Counted from the first letter of the stretch, positions 9,598 through 20,171 are shown. The stretch is 64,000 bases of DNA from Prorocentrum cordatum (GCA_963575745.1 CAUYUJ010019937.1:262062-326061); one strand, 5' to 3'. The notes: a model not told the origin generated them from the letters alone. A program made the numbers and translations.

Positions 9598-9750
9598 CCC
9601 TGCTCATAGGGTCGCAGGATCGCACCGCATCGCCGATACACTGGAGATGTGCCTCAATGTGAAGCCCGATGTTCTCAACGCCGACGTTGCATCGGTGATG
9701 CATTGGCGATACGGCGCGATCATCCGACCCCATCAACTCGGGCCCCATAT
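9598..9750. mobile_element. Family D (GATGCATCGCC) inverted-repeat element, copy 1
   Basis: The left end AGGGTCGCAGGATCGCACCG and the right end CGGCGCGATCATCCGACCCC are inverted repeats. The interior has a few diverged GATGCATCG-type motifs. Family members lie at 22193, 39855, 43321, 51960 and 61255. Confidence 0.65.
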
Positions 9751-10071
9751 GGGAGGCCTCTGGCCGTTCAGGGTTCGCGGTTACAGTATTTGTTTTCTGC
9801 AGTGCGTCACGATTGGGACGCGGAGCGATAGCAATTATTCACGTTCAGAGTAACCCCACCAGCCTTGGCTGCGCCCCGACTTCGGTTGGCTAATTGCATT
9901 TGCGCGCTCCTGGACCTGGTTCCTGGCAGCTGCAGCCCGCACCCCCTCCGCTCCGGTGATCTGAGGTGCCGCCTAGGCCTCTGCTTGCTAGCGCGTTTGG
10001 CAATCAGGTTTGCGCGCGGACCGCCCGTTCCGTTACTCGCCGCCTGCGCCTTAGCGGTTGCGACAAAAAGT
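9751..10071. other. Unassigned sequence with a solitary AACCCCACCAGCC motif
   Basis: The motif at 9852 equals the end of the composite element that begins at 10072, but it leads into different sequence. Otherwise nothing recognised. Confidence 0.3.
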
Positions 10072-10189
10072 AACCCCACCAGCCCATCTAGCAACGATGC
10101 CTAGACGAGTTACCTTGATGAGGGAAGTGGGGGAGCATGCCGAGGAACAAAGGGCTGGGGAAACCGTCATACCCCAAGAGGAGGAGGAT

Positions 10190-10435
10190 GGGGAGCAGGA
10201 ATCGGAGCAGGATTATGAGGCGGAGGGGGAGGAGGAGGAGGAGGAGGAGGAGGAGGAAGAAGAGGAGGAGGAAAAGGAGGAGGAGGAGGAGGAGGAGGAG
10301 GAGGAGAAGGAGGAGGGGGTAGGAGGGAGAAGGGAGCAGGAGGAGGAGGAATAGGCGGTTCATGAGGAGGAAAAGGAGGAGGAGGAGGAGCAGGAGGAGG
10401 AGGAGGAGGAGGAGGAGGAGGAAAAGGGCGAGCAG
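10190..10435. repeat. (GGA)n tract inside composite element 1
   Basis: Purine-rich GGA/GAA repeats on the plus strand between the element head and the CTTGGG field. The poly-Glu ORF is an artefact. Confidence 0.9.
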
Positions 10436-10442
10436 AAGGACT

Positions 10443-11110
10443 TTATGCCTCTTGGGTGTTTCTCGGAGTTTCTTCGGATGTCTCTTGGGAGCTTCCTGAA
10501 GGCCTCTTGGGGCGTCTTGGGGGCCTCTTGGCTGTCCCGGGGGCCTCTTGGAGTGTCTTGGGTGCCTCGGGAAGCCTTTTTGGGCCTCTTAGCGGCCTCT
10601 TGGGGGCCTCTTGGGAGCCTCTTTGGGCCTCCTGGGCTCTCTTGGGATCCCTGGAGTGCCTCTTGGGGCTGTCGTGGCGGGCGTCAGTGACCAGAGGGGG
10701 GGGCCTGCCGTTTAGTCCCCCTCTGGGGCCATCAAAATAGCCTCTTGGGACGCTCTTGGGATTCTCTTGGGGCGCTCTTGGGCGGCCTTGGGGCCGTCTT
10801 GGGGGCATCGTGGGCCCCTCTTGGAACTCTCTTTGGCCATCTTGGGTGGCCACCTTGACGCCTCGAAGACGCATCGGAAGCGAAAAGGGGAGAAGGCACA
10901 AAGCATTGATTATCCCAAGGCTTCTGAAGGATGTTGGCTTCCCCGGGAGGTCTTGAAGGGTGTCCAAAAGCACATGGAACCGTCTTGTCGCGCTTTTGGG
11001 GCCTCCTGGAGGCATGTGGGTGGCTATCTCGAGCCTGGTAGGGCTACCTTGAGCGATCTTGGAGGCCGTCTTGGGCTCTTTGAGGCCCTCTTAGAGCCAT
11101 CTCAGGCTAA
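10443..11110. repeat. CCTCTTGGG-rich field with conserved core
   Basis: About 12-bp quasi-repeats of CCTCTTGGGGG. A non-repetitive core at 10871-10920 (GCATCGGAAGCGAAAAGG, then GCATTGATTATCC) is also found in the fields at 16380, 49545 and, more weakly, 19276 and 28260. Minus-strand Pro-rich ORFs of up to 190 codons follow from the period. Confidence 0.8.
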
Positions 11111-11355
11111 TATTGGACGCCCTGACACCTCGCGAACCCCGCCGTCCAGGTCCACGGGACGGGGTAGGGGGAGGGGTAAAGCCCTCCCCGCAGGGGAGGA
11201 GGGGTTTCTGGAAGAGGAAAGAGAAACATCGTTAGACCACCTGCGCACAGAGGGCTGGTGGGATTTGTGCCTAGTCTGAGACGGCTTACTTGTCGTTGCC
11301 GCCGCAGCGGCCGCTGTCGGTTTCGAACAGCGTTCATTGTTGAGTATCGTCTCCA

Positions 11356-11790
11356 ATGTTGTCCGTCCCATTGTCGGACGTGCCAATCCATGTCTATTGC
11401 CTGGTGATATTTACTCCCCCGGCTTTTGCGCGGATGCCCCGCGCGGAACGCATCCGTTGGACTGCGTATCATTGGGATCGGGCCTTTGTATCCACACTGC
11501 GAGGGTACGGATACCGCCGTCGCTCGTGGAGGGCTCCCTTTTGGGCCCATCTCGGTGCCTGATCCCGTGCGTTGGTTGAGAAGGCAGCCGTGTGGGTTCG
11601 ATGCGAAGTGGGCGGCGGAGAGAAACGGGCTCGACAGCGCCAGCACTCGCGTTCAGCTTCCCGCGAAAGGTCGTATGAGGAAGGGTATGAGGCGCGGCAG
11701 CGTTGCGTTTCATTTTCCTGCCTCACGCTCACGTGGGCGAGCGTAAGTGGCAAGTGCCAGGATGCCCTTCGGGAGGTTGAGCGGCACTAG
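11356..11790 (+). pseudogene. Coding-like frame split by one TGA, function unknown
   Basis: One plus frame reads ERIRWTAYHWDRAFVSTLRG and SWRAPFWAHLGA, a TGA at 11560-11562, then in the same frame VEKAAVWVRCEVGGGEKRAR and SASRERSYEEGYEARQR, with a final stop at 11790. The sequence is unique in the window and unlike the repeats around it. I recognise no domain. It could be a decayed gene, or a chance open frame in GC-rich DNA. Confidence 0.2.
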
Positions 11791-11809
11791 CGCCACCCAG
11801 TGGACGCAC

Positions 11810-12110
11810 TTAGGCCTGCGCGGATAGCAGAAGGCCTTTCGGGGAAAAAAAAGCTTCGCGAGGCGCGCAATGGTTGTATTTTCTGATCCACACGCCCGCG
11901 CCGTTAGATCTGTGACGACGCTCGCGCGGCGATATTTCGACGTGAGTCCGACGTGAATCCTGCGTGAAACCGGCGTGGATCCGGCTTGAGCCCGGCGCGG
12001 ATCCGACCTGCATCCGACGCGAGTCCCGTGCAAGTCCGCCGTGCATCCGGCGTGGGTCCGTTGCGAACCCGACATGACTCCCTGGCGTGGGCCCGACGTC
12101 AGAAACGCAA
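11810..12110. repeat. Dispersed repeat with GATCCGACGYG minisatellite (family K), copy 1
   Basis: A flank with AAGGCC.TTC, GGGGAAAA, TTCGCGAGGCGCGC and TTTCGACG leads into about 15 irregular 11-12 bp units such as GCGTGGATCCG and GAGTCCGACGTG. The same flank and units recur at 62800-63010. Confidence 0.65.
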
Positions 12111-12194
12111 AGGCTTCGGGCGGCGTCGCCAGCGAGGGTGGTTTCAGAGGCCGCCCCCTGCCCGCGGCGGGTCCTTCGGCTCGGCGGCGAGCCC

Positions 12195-12330
12195 GGGGGG
12201 AACTGCGAAGGGGCAGGCCTTCTCAGAAGGCTCGGACGCCCCCCGGCCTTTCGAGACCTGTTCAAAGCCTTACCCGAAGACGCGGAGTATTCTTCAGAAG
12301 GCGCGGGGGGTTCTGACCCCCCCCCCGCCG
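12195..12330. repeat. CTTCTCAGAAGGC-type dispersed repeat
   Basis: CAGGCCTTCTCAGAAGGCTCG and TTCAGAAGGCGCGGGGG relate it to the foldback at 24265-24466 and to 22825-22880. It is incomplete here. Confidence 0.4.
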
Positions 12331-12433
12331 TCCGACAAGGCCCTCTCGCGCTCGTTCTTCCCCCCTCGCTCGCCGCCGAAAAGGAGAAAGTGGCTCCAGA
12401 ACGCCCGCCCGTTGCCTGTGCAGCGCCCTTGGG

Positions 12434-12805
12434 CGCCCCCCCCCCGTTCCTCCTCCTCCTCCTCCTCCTCCTTCTCCTCCTTCTCCCTCCTCTTCCTCCT
12501 CCTTCTCTTTCTCCTCCTTCTCCTCGTCCTCCCTCTCTCCCTCATCCTCCTCGTCCTCCTCTCTCCTCGTGTTCCTCCTCTCCTCCTCCTCTCCTCCTCT
12601 CCTCCCTCCTCCTCCTGCTCCTCCTCCTCCTCCTCCTCCCCCTCCTCCCTCCTCCCCCTCCTCCTCCTCCTCCTCCTCCTCCTCCTCCTCCTCCTCCTCC
12701 TCCTCCTCCTCCTCCTCCCTCTCCTCCTCCTCCTCCTCCCCCTCTTCCTCCTCCTCCTCCTCCTCCTCCTCCTCCTCCTCCTCCTCCTCCTCCTCCTCCT
12801 CCTGT
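12434..12805. repeat. Polypyrimidine (CTC)n tract
   Basis: About 370 bp of nearly pure CTC/TTC on the plus strand. All long ORFs across it are low-complexity artefacts. Confidence 0.95.
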
Positions 12806-13025
12806 TCGCCCTCGTGATCTTCTCGTCCCCGTGCTCGTCGATGGCCTTCCGACGCAACATCGAGCATCGCGGCCCGCGCCGCGCCCCTCGGCGCCTCCTC
12901 CTCCACCCCTCGCCCCCGCGGGCGGGGCCCATGGCCGTCGCCATGGCCGCCGCGCTGGCGCCCGCCGAGGCTGGCCTCTGGGCCCGGCTCGCGAGGAGCT
13001 GCGGCCTGTCCCCATCGCCGAACGC
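12806..13025. other. GC-rich linker, nothing recognised
   Basis: No repeat partner or convincing frame. Confidence 0.3.
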
Positions 13026-13026
13026 G

Positions 13027-13196
13027 TCAAGTCGGGCAGTGTCCCCCCTCCTAGAGGAGGAACATCAAAAAGTAATACCAACAAGTGAAAGTCGGGGGAC
13101 GATGTTCTATCACTATGGTTGACCATGCTTATGTATTTTTGGCTCTCTTTCTCCGTCGTCCAAAACCAGCCTGTGGGAGGACACGCCCGACCTGAT
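13027..13196. mobile_element. Family A inverted-repeat element, copy 3
   Basis: The left end AAGTCGGGCAGTGTCCCCC and the right end GGGAGGACACGCCCGACCT enclose an AT-rich core. A target duplication is not clear: the flanks share only AGCGT/ACGCGT-like ends. Confidence 0.75.
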
Positions 13197-13264
13197 ACTA
13201 GCGTTTTGCACGCTTGTGTGTTGGTCGAAATCCAGGTTCCCAACATACTTCAGACGCCTTCCTA

Positions 13265-13428
13265 CTTCAACGAACGAGTGCCCTTCATATTGCATTCCCC
13301 TTTCGGGGGCGGGCCCAAGCCTGTCCTGTTTTGATCGGGCCGCTGTGTCATACCCGCCCCCGCGGCCCGCCAAAAACCTTGCACCAAAGGCATTCTCACC
13401 CAGGGTCACTCTTGCGTGTAGGCGACCC
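13265..13428. mobile_element. Family H element, degenerate copy
   Basis: The right half (CCCCCGCGGCCC.CCAAAA, GCACCAAAGG, CCCAGGGTCACTCTTGCGT) matches the right end of the intact copy at 25451-25626. The left end is not recognisable. Confidence 0.5.
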
Positions 13429-13479
13429 TCGTCTCGTGGAGGAGGGGGGAAGTTCGCCGCGGTTCCGCCGCGCCACGCT

Positions 13480-13875
13480 CTGTTTCCTCCTCCTCCTCCT
13501 CCTCTTCATCCCCCTCCTCCTCCTGCGCTCCTCCTCCTCCTCCTCCTCCTCCTGCTCGTCCTCCTCTTCTCCTCGTGTTCCCCCTCCCCCTCCTCCTCCT
13601 CGCCTTCCGCCTCCCCCCTCCTCCTCTTTCTCCCCACCGCGCGCGGCTTCGGCAGCTACGGCGCCGGGGCGGGCCGTGGGTCGCTATCTTCCGGCAACCG
13701 CGGAGTGGATGTTGTCGTCGTCGTCGTTGTCGTCGTCTCTCGACGCGTGCGATCCTCATCCTTCTTCTCCCCCTCGTCCTCCTCCTGCTCCTCTTCCTCC
13801 GCCTCCTCCTTGTCCTCCCGTTCCTCATGCTCCTTCTCGTCTTCCGTCTTCCCCCTCGTCCTCGTCTCCCTCCCC
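13480..13875. repeat. Degenerate polypyrimidine tract
   Basis: CTC/TCC/GTC triplet-rich sequence in two blocks (about 13480-13640 and 13705-13875). Ser/Leu/Pro and Arg/Glu ORFs here are artefacts. Confidence 0.85.
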
Positions 13876-14604
13876 CCATACATGCTCGCGTTGTTTGGAC
13901 AAAAAAACATAACGAGACTGTTTTGGCCGTTTTCGGCTTCCGTGGGCCCTCGCAGGGCACCGTGCCGCTGCCAACACTTTTGTTCGGTTCGAAAAGCATG
14001 GTTTGGAGAAAGGGTCGGGATATCGGATGTCTGTGTCCTCGTCCTTTTCCGTTAGTTTCTACCGCTTCGGTCTTCTCCCTGTCCTCATCACTGTAGCGTA
14101 CCAGCTGCTGATCAGATCCAACCGACAATTCAACCATCTACTTCGTGTTAGTATGTTATAGCGAGTCGCCGCGACTTGTACATTGTTACCACCATTTCGG
14201 CTTTACTAGAAGCAAGTCGGCGCTCGTGAACGCAGTTCGGCGTTCTCATAAGGAGCTTGGCGGTCTTAGAAGCGGTTTTGTCGTTCCTATACTTCACGTT
14301 GTAGCCAATTCAACGTAAACACCCACCTACGTAGAACATCCAGTCTCGTGGTGACCCCGTCGTCCACGAGTCACATCCAAAAGTGGATTGATCGTTGTCG
14401 GGGCCAGTCGTGATCGTCATCGTCGTGCGGATTTGCGCATTGGCAGATTTCGCATGGGTGAGCTTCCTTGTTTGGGAAAGATGAAGGCGCCGTTCTACTG
14501 AAGGCCGCACCCATCGAACGTCCAGGACTCACCCATCGAGGTGTTATTCCTGTCGCTCTTGCAGCAGGCGGAGAGTTCTTATGTGAAAAGAATTGCCCGA
14601 GGGT
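13876..14604. other. Unassigned sequence
   Basis: Mixed composition. No repeat partner and no convincing gene recognised. Confidence 0.3.
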
Positions 14605-14985
14605 GCCCAGTTGCCTGCGACAAGTCTCGCCACGGTGCAAGCCCAGCGCTCCCGGGTGCGATTGCTCGAGGGTGTGCGGGAGACCGTCACGCGTGACATC
14701 TCGTGCTCCCTGGCCAGGGAGAGCCGTCATGAGAATGACGAGGGTAATCTGAATGTCGGTGTTGGGTGGTGGTGATGTGGATGATGTCGATGATGAGGAA
14801 TATGATGGCGATGATGATGATTGGGTTGGTGATGGTTGATGGCGATAGTGTTGGTCATGGTGATGATCATGATGTTGGTGGTGATGATGCTTATTGTGGT
14901 TTGGATGATATTGATGATGTTGGTGGTGGTGGTGATTCGGATGAGAAGTCGGATGAGCAGGATGGCGGTGGCGATATATTTTAGC
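14605..14985. repeat. CGTGACATCTCGTG repeat followed by a GAT-rich tract (family W), copy 1
   Basis: TTGCCTGCGACAAGTC, ACCGTCACGCGTGACATCTC, GAGAGCCGT and then GATGATG-rich sequence occur in the same order at 48830-49520. The GAT tract is shorter here, about 14770-14970. Confidence 0.7.
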
Positions 14986-15535
14986 AGGAACGCCTTAATA
15001 GGGAATCGTGCTTATTGAAACCTTAGAGAATTTGTCGACTGGAATCCTTAACAAGCATTCGTTATTCGGGAAATTGTACTAGGTATTCCCTAGGCCTAGA
15101 AGTATGTAGGGAATCCGTCTCAAGGGTTCCCCAGTGAGGAATCCTTGGTAGGGAAACCTTGAGAAAGAAATCTGTAGCAGGTCTTTCCGAGTAAGGAGGT
15201 CACATTTGGAAATCCAGAGTAAGAAGTCTTTAACACGGAATCCTCATTATGGTGTTCCAGGGGTAGCATTAGTGAGGAATGTTTAACAGGGGATTCTTAA
15301 TGATAAGTCCTTAACATAAGCCCATCGTCGGGCTTCCTCAGAGCGGAATCTTCAGTAGGGAGATCGTAATATGGATCATTTATGTAGAAATCTTTAGTAC
15401 GGCAATGTCAGTGAGGATTTTCTTAGTAGGGGTCTACATTAAGGAATCAGCTGCAGAGGCGCACCAAAAGGGTTCCTCAGTGAGGCAATTCAATCATGAA
15501 ACCCTGGTAAGGAATCCTTGGTAAGGCATTCTTTC
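14986..15535. repeat. GGAATCCTTAGTA degenerate field, block 1
   Basis: Short irregular repeats of GGAATCCTT, TTAGTAGGG and AAGGAATCC, less GC-rich than the surroundings. The same kind of sequence fills 17865-18840. Nothing suggests a gene. Confidence 0.7.
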
Positions 15536-15984
15536 TGGCGTGTTGAAGCAGCAGACGAAGCAGCAGATGAAGCAAGGATGCCCTTCTTGGAGCCGAGTCG
15601 CGTGACGGGGTGCAATGTGGGCGATCGTCATCGCGGCCGCAAGGTGTGCCTCGTCGCCATCGCCGCAGCCGCCGTCGCCGTCATTTTCGCGCCCACGGCA
15701 ACACTGCCCGGGGCCATTTGGGTTCAATATTGGCCCTGTATTCCCATACCGAGTGCCGGCCAAAGACAGACAGCGGAACGCCCTGTCAGGGCTCCACGAC
15801 CTGGCAGAGGTTGGCTCTCGGCAAGCAGGCGCTGGGTCGACCTCATGAGCGCAGGTTTCCGATGCTTTCCGCGCCCAGGTGGTTGCTGCCTGCCGCGCAA
15901 GTCCAGCGACGTTGCGCCGAGGGCGCGCGGTCCAGACACCGCTTCGTTCCGTTCCCGCCAGTGGCTTGGGCTCTGGGCGCGCGA
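15536..15984. other. GC-rich sequence with long ambiguous ORF
   Basis: A plus frame stays open from 15518 to 16477 (319 codons) and minus frames also stay open. The downstream half of the plus ORF lies in tandem repeats and in composite element 2, so I do not call a gene. Confidence 0.3.
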
Positions 15985-16305
15985 CCCGGCGCAAGCATTG
16001 CAGGCGCGTCAACTGACAGGTCGCAAGCATGGCCCCGCCGTGTCCGCGTTATCGCGCGCGCCGCGGGCGTTGTCGCTTGATCGGCGGAGACGCCGGTCGT
16101 GGCTCGGCGCAGACACCGCGGGCGCGTCAAATGATGCGGAGCAGGCATCGCCACGCCATCGGGCTGTCAGCGCAGGCAGAGCGGGGCAGTCGGTTGATCC
16201 GCGCGGGCGCTGGGCTCGTCCAGGCGCAGGCACCGCGGGCGCGTCAAGTAATGATGCGCGGGCATCCTCGCCATCGCGCCACCAGCGCGGGCACCTCGGG
16301 AATTG
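15985..16305. repeat. Tandem repeat of about 115-120 bp
   Basis: Three units share GCGCAGGCACCGCGGGCGCG-like sequence followed by TCAAATGATG and CGCC.ATCG. They start near 15985, 16102 and 16222. Confidence 0.6.
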
Positions 16306-16318
16306 TTGTCGCTTCGCG

Positions 16319-17289
16319 AATCCCCACCAGCCCATCCAGAAACGATGCCCAGAGGAATTGCCTCGATCAGAGAAGTGGGCAGCACACAGAGGAAGCCATT
16401 ATGAGACATCTTGGGATATCTTGAGCCATCTTGGAGGTCATTTTGGGCTCTCCCAGACGCTCTTGGAGTCATCTTAATCCGTGCCCCCCCCCAAGAGGCC
16501 TCCATGTGGCTAAAACCTGTGTAGAATCAATGATTAGGCATTCTCGCCGAGGCCTCTTGGAGCATCTTGGGTGCATCTGGGGGGGCTCTTGGGGCCTCTT
16601 GGGGGTCTCTTGGGGGCCTCCGGGGGGCCTCTTGGGGGCCTCTTGGGGCCATTTTGGGGCCATCTTGGGACCTCTTGGGGCTTCCTGGGCGCTTCTTGGG
16701 GCCATCTTGGAGGAGATCGATCAAACAAGAGGGGGGGTTTAATTAGCGTCCCCCCTCGGAAGCCCCTAAAATCGCCTCTTGGACCCCTCTTGGAACGCTC
16801 TTGGAGTGCTCTTGGGCGCTCTTGGGGCCGTCTTGGGGCTCTTTTGGGGCTCTCTTGGGGCCCTCTTGGGCCATCTTGGAACCATCTCCAGGCCTCGGAT
16901 GGCCATCGGAAGCGAAAAGGCGAGAAAGCAAAAATCATTGATTTTCCTTAGGTTTTGGGACGATTTTGGCCTCTTCGGGGCCTCCTTGGGGAGCTGTTTG
17001 GCCACTTGGAGTTATCTTGGGGCCGTCTTTGGGCTTCTTGGAACCATCTTAGGAGCCATCTCGAGCGATCTTGCGCTATCTTGAGCCATCTTGGAGCTCA
17101 TCTTGGGTTCTCTGAGGCGCTCTTGGAGCCGTCTTGGGCCATCTGGGACGCTCTAACTACCCGCGGCCCCCCCCGTCCAGGTCCAGGGGAGGGGGTAGGG
17201 GGAGGGGTAAACCCCTCCCCAAGGGGGAAGAGGGAGGGGTGGAAGAGGATCTGCTCTAGACCACCTACGCCCAGAGGGCTGGTGGGATT
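16319..17289. mobile_element. CACCAGCCC-terminus composite element, copy 2
   Basis: It starts AATCCCCACCAGCCCATCC and ends GAGGGCTGGTGGGATT. It contains the head (AACGATGCCCAGAGG, GAAGTGGGCAGCA), the CTTGGG field (16380-17160), its core at 16903-16950 (GGAAGCGAAAAGGCGAGAAA) and the hairpin tail with TCTAGACCACCTACGCCC. It lacks the GGA tract of copies 1 and 3. Confidence 0.65.
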
Positions 17290-17860
17290 TGCTGTTATCG
17301 TCGCAGGCACCGCCCGCTGTAAAGCGCGGGTACTTCCCGCGCGCCAGATAGTAAGGTGCAGGCGTCGCCAAGTCGCCGCAGGCGCCGTCGCAGGCGCGCT
17401 GGTCTCTTCTCTTCTGTTGTTTAACGGATGTATATATACATATTTATTGTATGTGCACCTATATATACACACATATATATATATATAACACAACATGTGT
17501 TGAATCAAAAACGGCACATGCGTTTTTTTTGGGTTTGAGTGATATCCGGTTAAGAGCTCAAGGGGGGTGGAGGCGGGGGGGGGGCGCGCGTGTCTTTGCA
17601 CGCATCAGCGCCATTGCCCTCGGCGGGGCGCCGCGCCCTCTGCGGGTCCGAGCGCGGGGCGGGCGGGGTCAATGGGGGGCGGGTGAGCCAGCGAGCGAGG
17701 CCTCGGAAGCTCGAGCGCGCCACGCCGAGCCGCGGCGGCGCTGATTCGAGCGCGCACCATTCCGCGCGCCGGTAGGAATGCATTGTTTATCTGGTCCATG
17801 GCGAGTCCGTGGCAGGCATGGAATCATGGCGGCACAGATTTGATGAGTATGATAGCAATG
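17290..17860. other. Unassigned sequence with (TA)n
   Basis: A (TA)n-like stretch lies at about 17443-17490 and a GC-rich block at 17570-17770. No gene recognised. Confidence 0.4.
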
Positions 17861-17864
17861 CGCC

Positions 17865-18840
17865 TGTCGTAAGGACCTTGAGTAGGGAATCCGTAGTCAG
17901 GAGCCCGTAGCAGGGCATCCTTGGTAAGGAACCCTTCATTCAAATCCGTCAGACAAAGGAAACGCTTGTCCGCGTTTTTCTATACCAAATCTTTGGTAGG
18001 AAGGCCCCCGTAGGGCATCGTTCTAGAGGAAATTCTGGTACGAAGGATTGCTTGATACAGAACAGAATTCGTAGTACAACAGGTTTTTCGTGAAGGGACT
18101 GCAGCAAGGAATTCTTATTGTTGTTTGTTTTGATCGGAGTTTGCAGCAAGGAATCATCACTACGGACTCTTTTTTATACAGGACCGTCAAGAAACATGTT
18201 CTTATCCAGGAATCATGACTTATGATCCCTGGTCGGAAGTGTTGAAGAGAGAATGTTTCTTCTGGAACCTTTTTGACGGGGAATCCTTACTGATAAATCC
18301 TTTGTCAGTCAGGAAGCCTTAGTACGGACTTGTTCGTATCAGTACGGTTTTCTCAGCACGTTTTTTTAGTCAGGAGTTCGTTAAAAGGGTTTGTGTTGGA
18401 AGCCCTTAGTAAGACAAGCTTATTCAAGAAAAACGAACAGGGAATGTTCAGCGGGGCGTCCTCAACAAGGAATTTGCGGCAAGGATTCCTTAGTGGGGAA
18501 TTTTCATTAAATGTTTCACACTGTTAATCCTTAACAGGGAAATATTTTGTACAGAGGGAATAATATGGCAGTGGGGAATCTTTATCAGGCCTATCCTGAG
18601 CAAATCTTTAGTCCGAGTTCGTGGAATCCGTTTTACGGTATCCTTCGTAGTGAGTCTCTCGTACGGACGTATTGGTTGGGAACCCCGAGTAAGGAGGCAT
18701 TATCCCGAATGCCTCCGCAAGGGAAGTCTTGTATGGATATCGGAGTGAGGAGCTTTTCGCAGGAAATCTGTAGTAGGCAATATGTGTAGAAGTTTTTAGA
18801 ACGGATCCTTAATCGGGAATCCTGAGCAGGGGGTACTTGC
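17865..18840. repeat. GGAATCCTTAGTA degenerate field, block 2
   Basis: About 1 kb of irregular GGAATCC, TTAGTA.GG and AAGGAAT motifs, AT-richer than the flanks, like 14986-15535. No open frame of note. Confidence 0.7.
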
Positions 18841-19129
18841 TGGAAATCCCGGTTCTAGCTCAAATTCCAATAGAATTGGTTCCAGTTCTATTTTTTTCAT
18901 TGTAGTTCCGTTGGAACAGACATGGAGATCGCGCGTGGAACAGGTGACGAGGGAGCACATGCGAACGATTTTTCATATGTTCAATTGTCAGTCGGTGGTG
19001 GTTGTTGAGGCTGTTTTTGCTTGGGTGTGTATTTATGAGTGGCTGACGTCGCAGTCTTGTCGCCCCGCTTGAGTACCAGGTGTGGCGGCCGGCGGCACGG
19101 GAGCGAGTGACGCGCTTCTCAAGGCCGAT
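18841..19129. other. Unassigned AT-richer sequence
   Basis: It contains a short imperfect palindrome around 18875 (TTCCAATAGAATTGG). Nothing else recognised. Confidence 0.3.
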
Positions 19130-19335
19130 TTGATTTTGCTGTTGTTGTTGTGGCCTTTTTGAGGTAGCATTGGGGTAGTATTTTGGGCCTTGGAAAGCGT
19201 CTTCGGATCTGTTGGGTTCCTTTACGTAAGGGCTCTTTGGGGTGATCTTGGAATGATTTGAGACCCCAGAGGCGCATCGGAATCAATGCGCCAGAAGGCG
19301 ACAATGATTGACGAGCCTCTGGTTGTGCAATTGTT
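19130..19335. repeat. Weak CTTGG field with conserved core
   Basis: GGTGATCTTGGAATG-type motifs and GGCGCATCGGAATCAATGCG...GACAATGATTGACG resemble the core of the CCTCTTGGG fields. Confidence 0.4.
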
Positions 19336-19417
19336 TTTGCCTCCTGGGTGGCGCAGAGCCACCTTCATCCGTCTGGCGGCTGCATTTGGGCCTCATGGGG
19401 GAAGGTCATAGTAAGTA

Positions 19418-19806
19418 TTGGTCAAAGGGAGCTTGCGCTATGTGAGGACCTGTTGGAGCCACCCAGATTTATCTTGGACGACTTCACCCCCCTCACGAGT
19501 CCCCCACCCAGCTTCCCCTGGGGCGCTTGGGCAGGGGATCCGAAGGGGAATCTACGGGGAATGGACTGCTGGTGGGATGTCTGACGCCAGCGCCAGCTCA
19601 TTCTTGTCGGCGTCGCCAGAAGGTTCGTTCGTCGAATTCTCACGCGTGGGCGCCCCACTAGCAGCCTCGCACCCCTCACTTGGCATCCTCGCTGGTAAGG
19701 CTTGGGGGTACGCAGAGACAGCCCCTTCGAGGCAGTCTCGGCTGGCCACGGCAGGTTCCCCGAGTAGTCCGGGGAGGTCCTGTGCAGCGAACCGAATCGA
19801 TCGCTG
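19418..19806. other. Sequence open on both strands, coding status unclear
   Basis: A plus ORF (19418-20326) reads SASSFLSASPEGSFVEFSRV. A minus ORF (20127-19552) reads NSTNEPSGDADKNELALASD. Both look protein-like, and both continue through an inverted repeat and other repeats, so neither is called. Confidence 0.2.
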
Positions 19807-19927
19807 GTTCAAAAATGGGGTCCTGAGGGATGGGGTCCTAAAGACGAGGTACCTCAAACAATGTAAATCTACCCTTGGATATCTTCCTTTCCTTAGGACC
19901 CCATCCCTCAGGACCCCATCTTTGAAC
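19807..19927. repeat. Inverted repeat with 34-35-bp arms
   Basis: Arms 19807-19841 and 19893-19927 match with one or two differences. Each arm contains ATGGGGTCCTGAGGGATGGG or its complement. The spacer is about 50 bp. It could form a strong hairpin in RNA or be a small foldback element. Confidence 0.85.
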
Positions 19928-20171
19928 TGCCGAATCGAGCTCGTCTGGCCCACGGGCGACGCCGTCCATCTCGTACCCTCGGGCGCGCCAGCAGGAGCGG
20001 CACGCGCCCAGTGGAGCACTGGATCCGCTCCCTGGGCGGCGCCGGGCTGCCCCTTGCGGAGGCAGCGCCCGCACCGCTGGCTGAGGTGGACAACGCAGGC
20101 GCAGCGGCGGGGGCTGGGCAGGGGCACCCGTTTCTTTTGTTGTTCTGCTCTTGTGTATGTCTATATTCTTG

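Larger units (their letters stand above)
10072..11265. mobile_element. CACCAGCCC-terminus composite element, copy 1
   Basis: It begins AACCCCACCAGCCC and ends GGGCTGGTGGGATT, so its termini are inverted repeats. The order inside is a conserved head (AACGATGCC, GAAGTGGG), a (GGA)n tract, a CTTGGG-rich field with a conserved core, then a tail with a TCCCC/GGGGA hairpin and TAGACCACCT. The same order is seen at 16319-17289 and about 29980-30940. The minus-strand ORFs rich in Pro-Gln-Glu-Ala-Pro-Lys come from the 12-bp quasi-period of the CTTGGG field. No transposase was found. Confidence 0.6.

Noticed and set aside
10443-11015. Pro/Gln/Glu/Lys-rich minus ORFs resembling collagen-like or disordered proteins
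   Set aside because: They arise from 12-bp CTTGGG quasi-repeats. The same kind of peptide appears at seven loci with shifting frames and stops.
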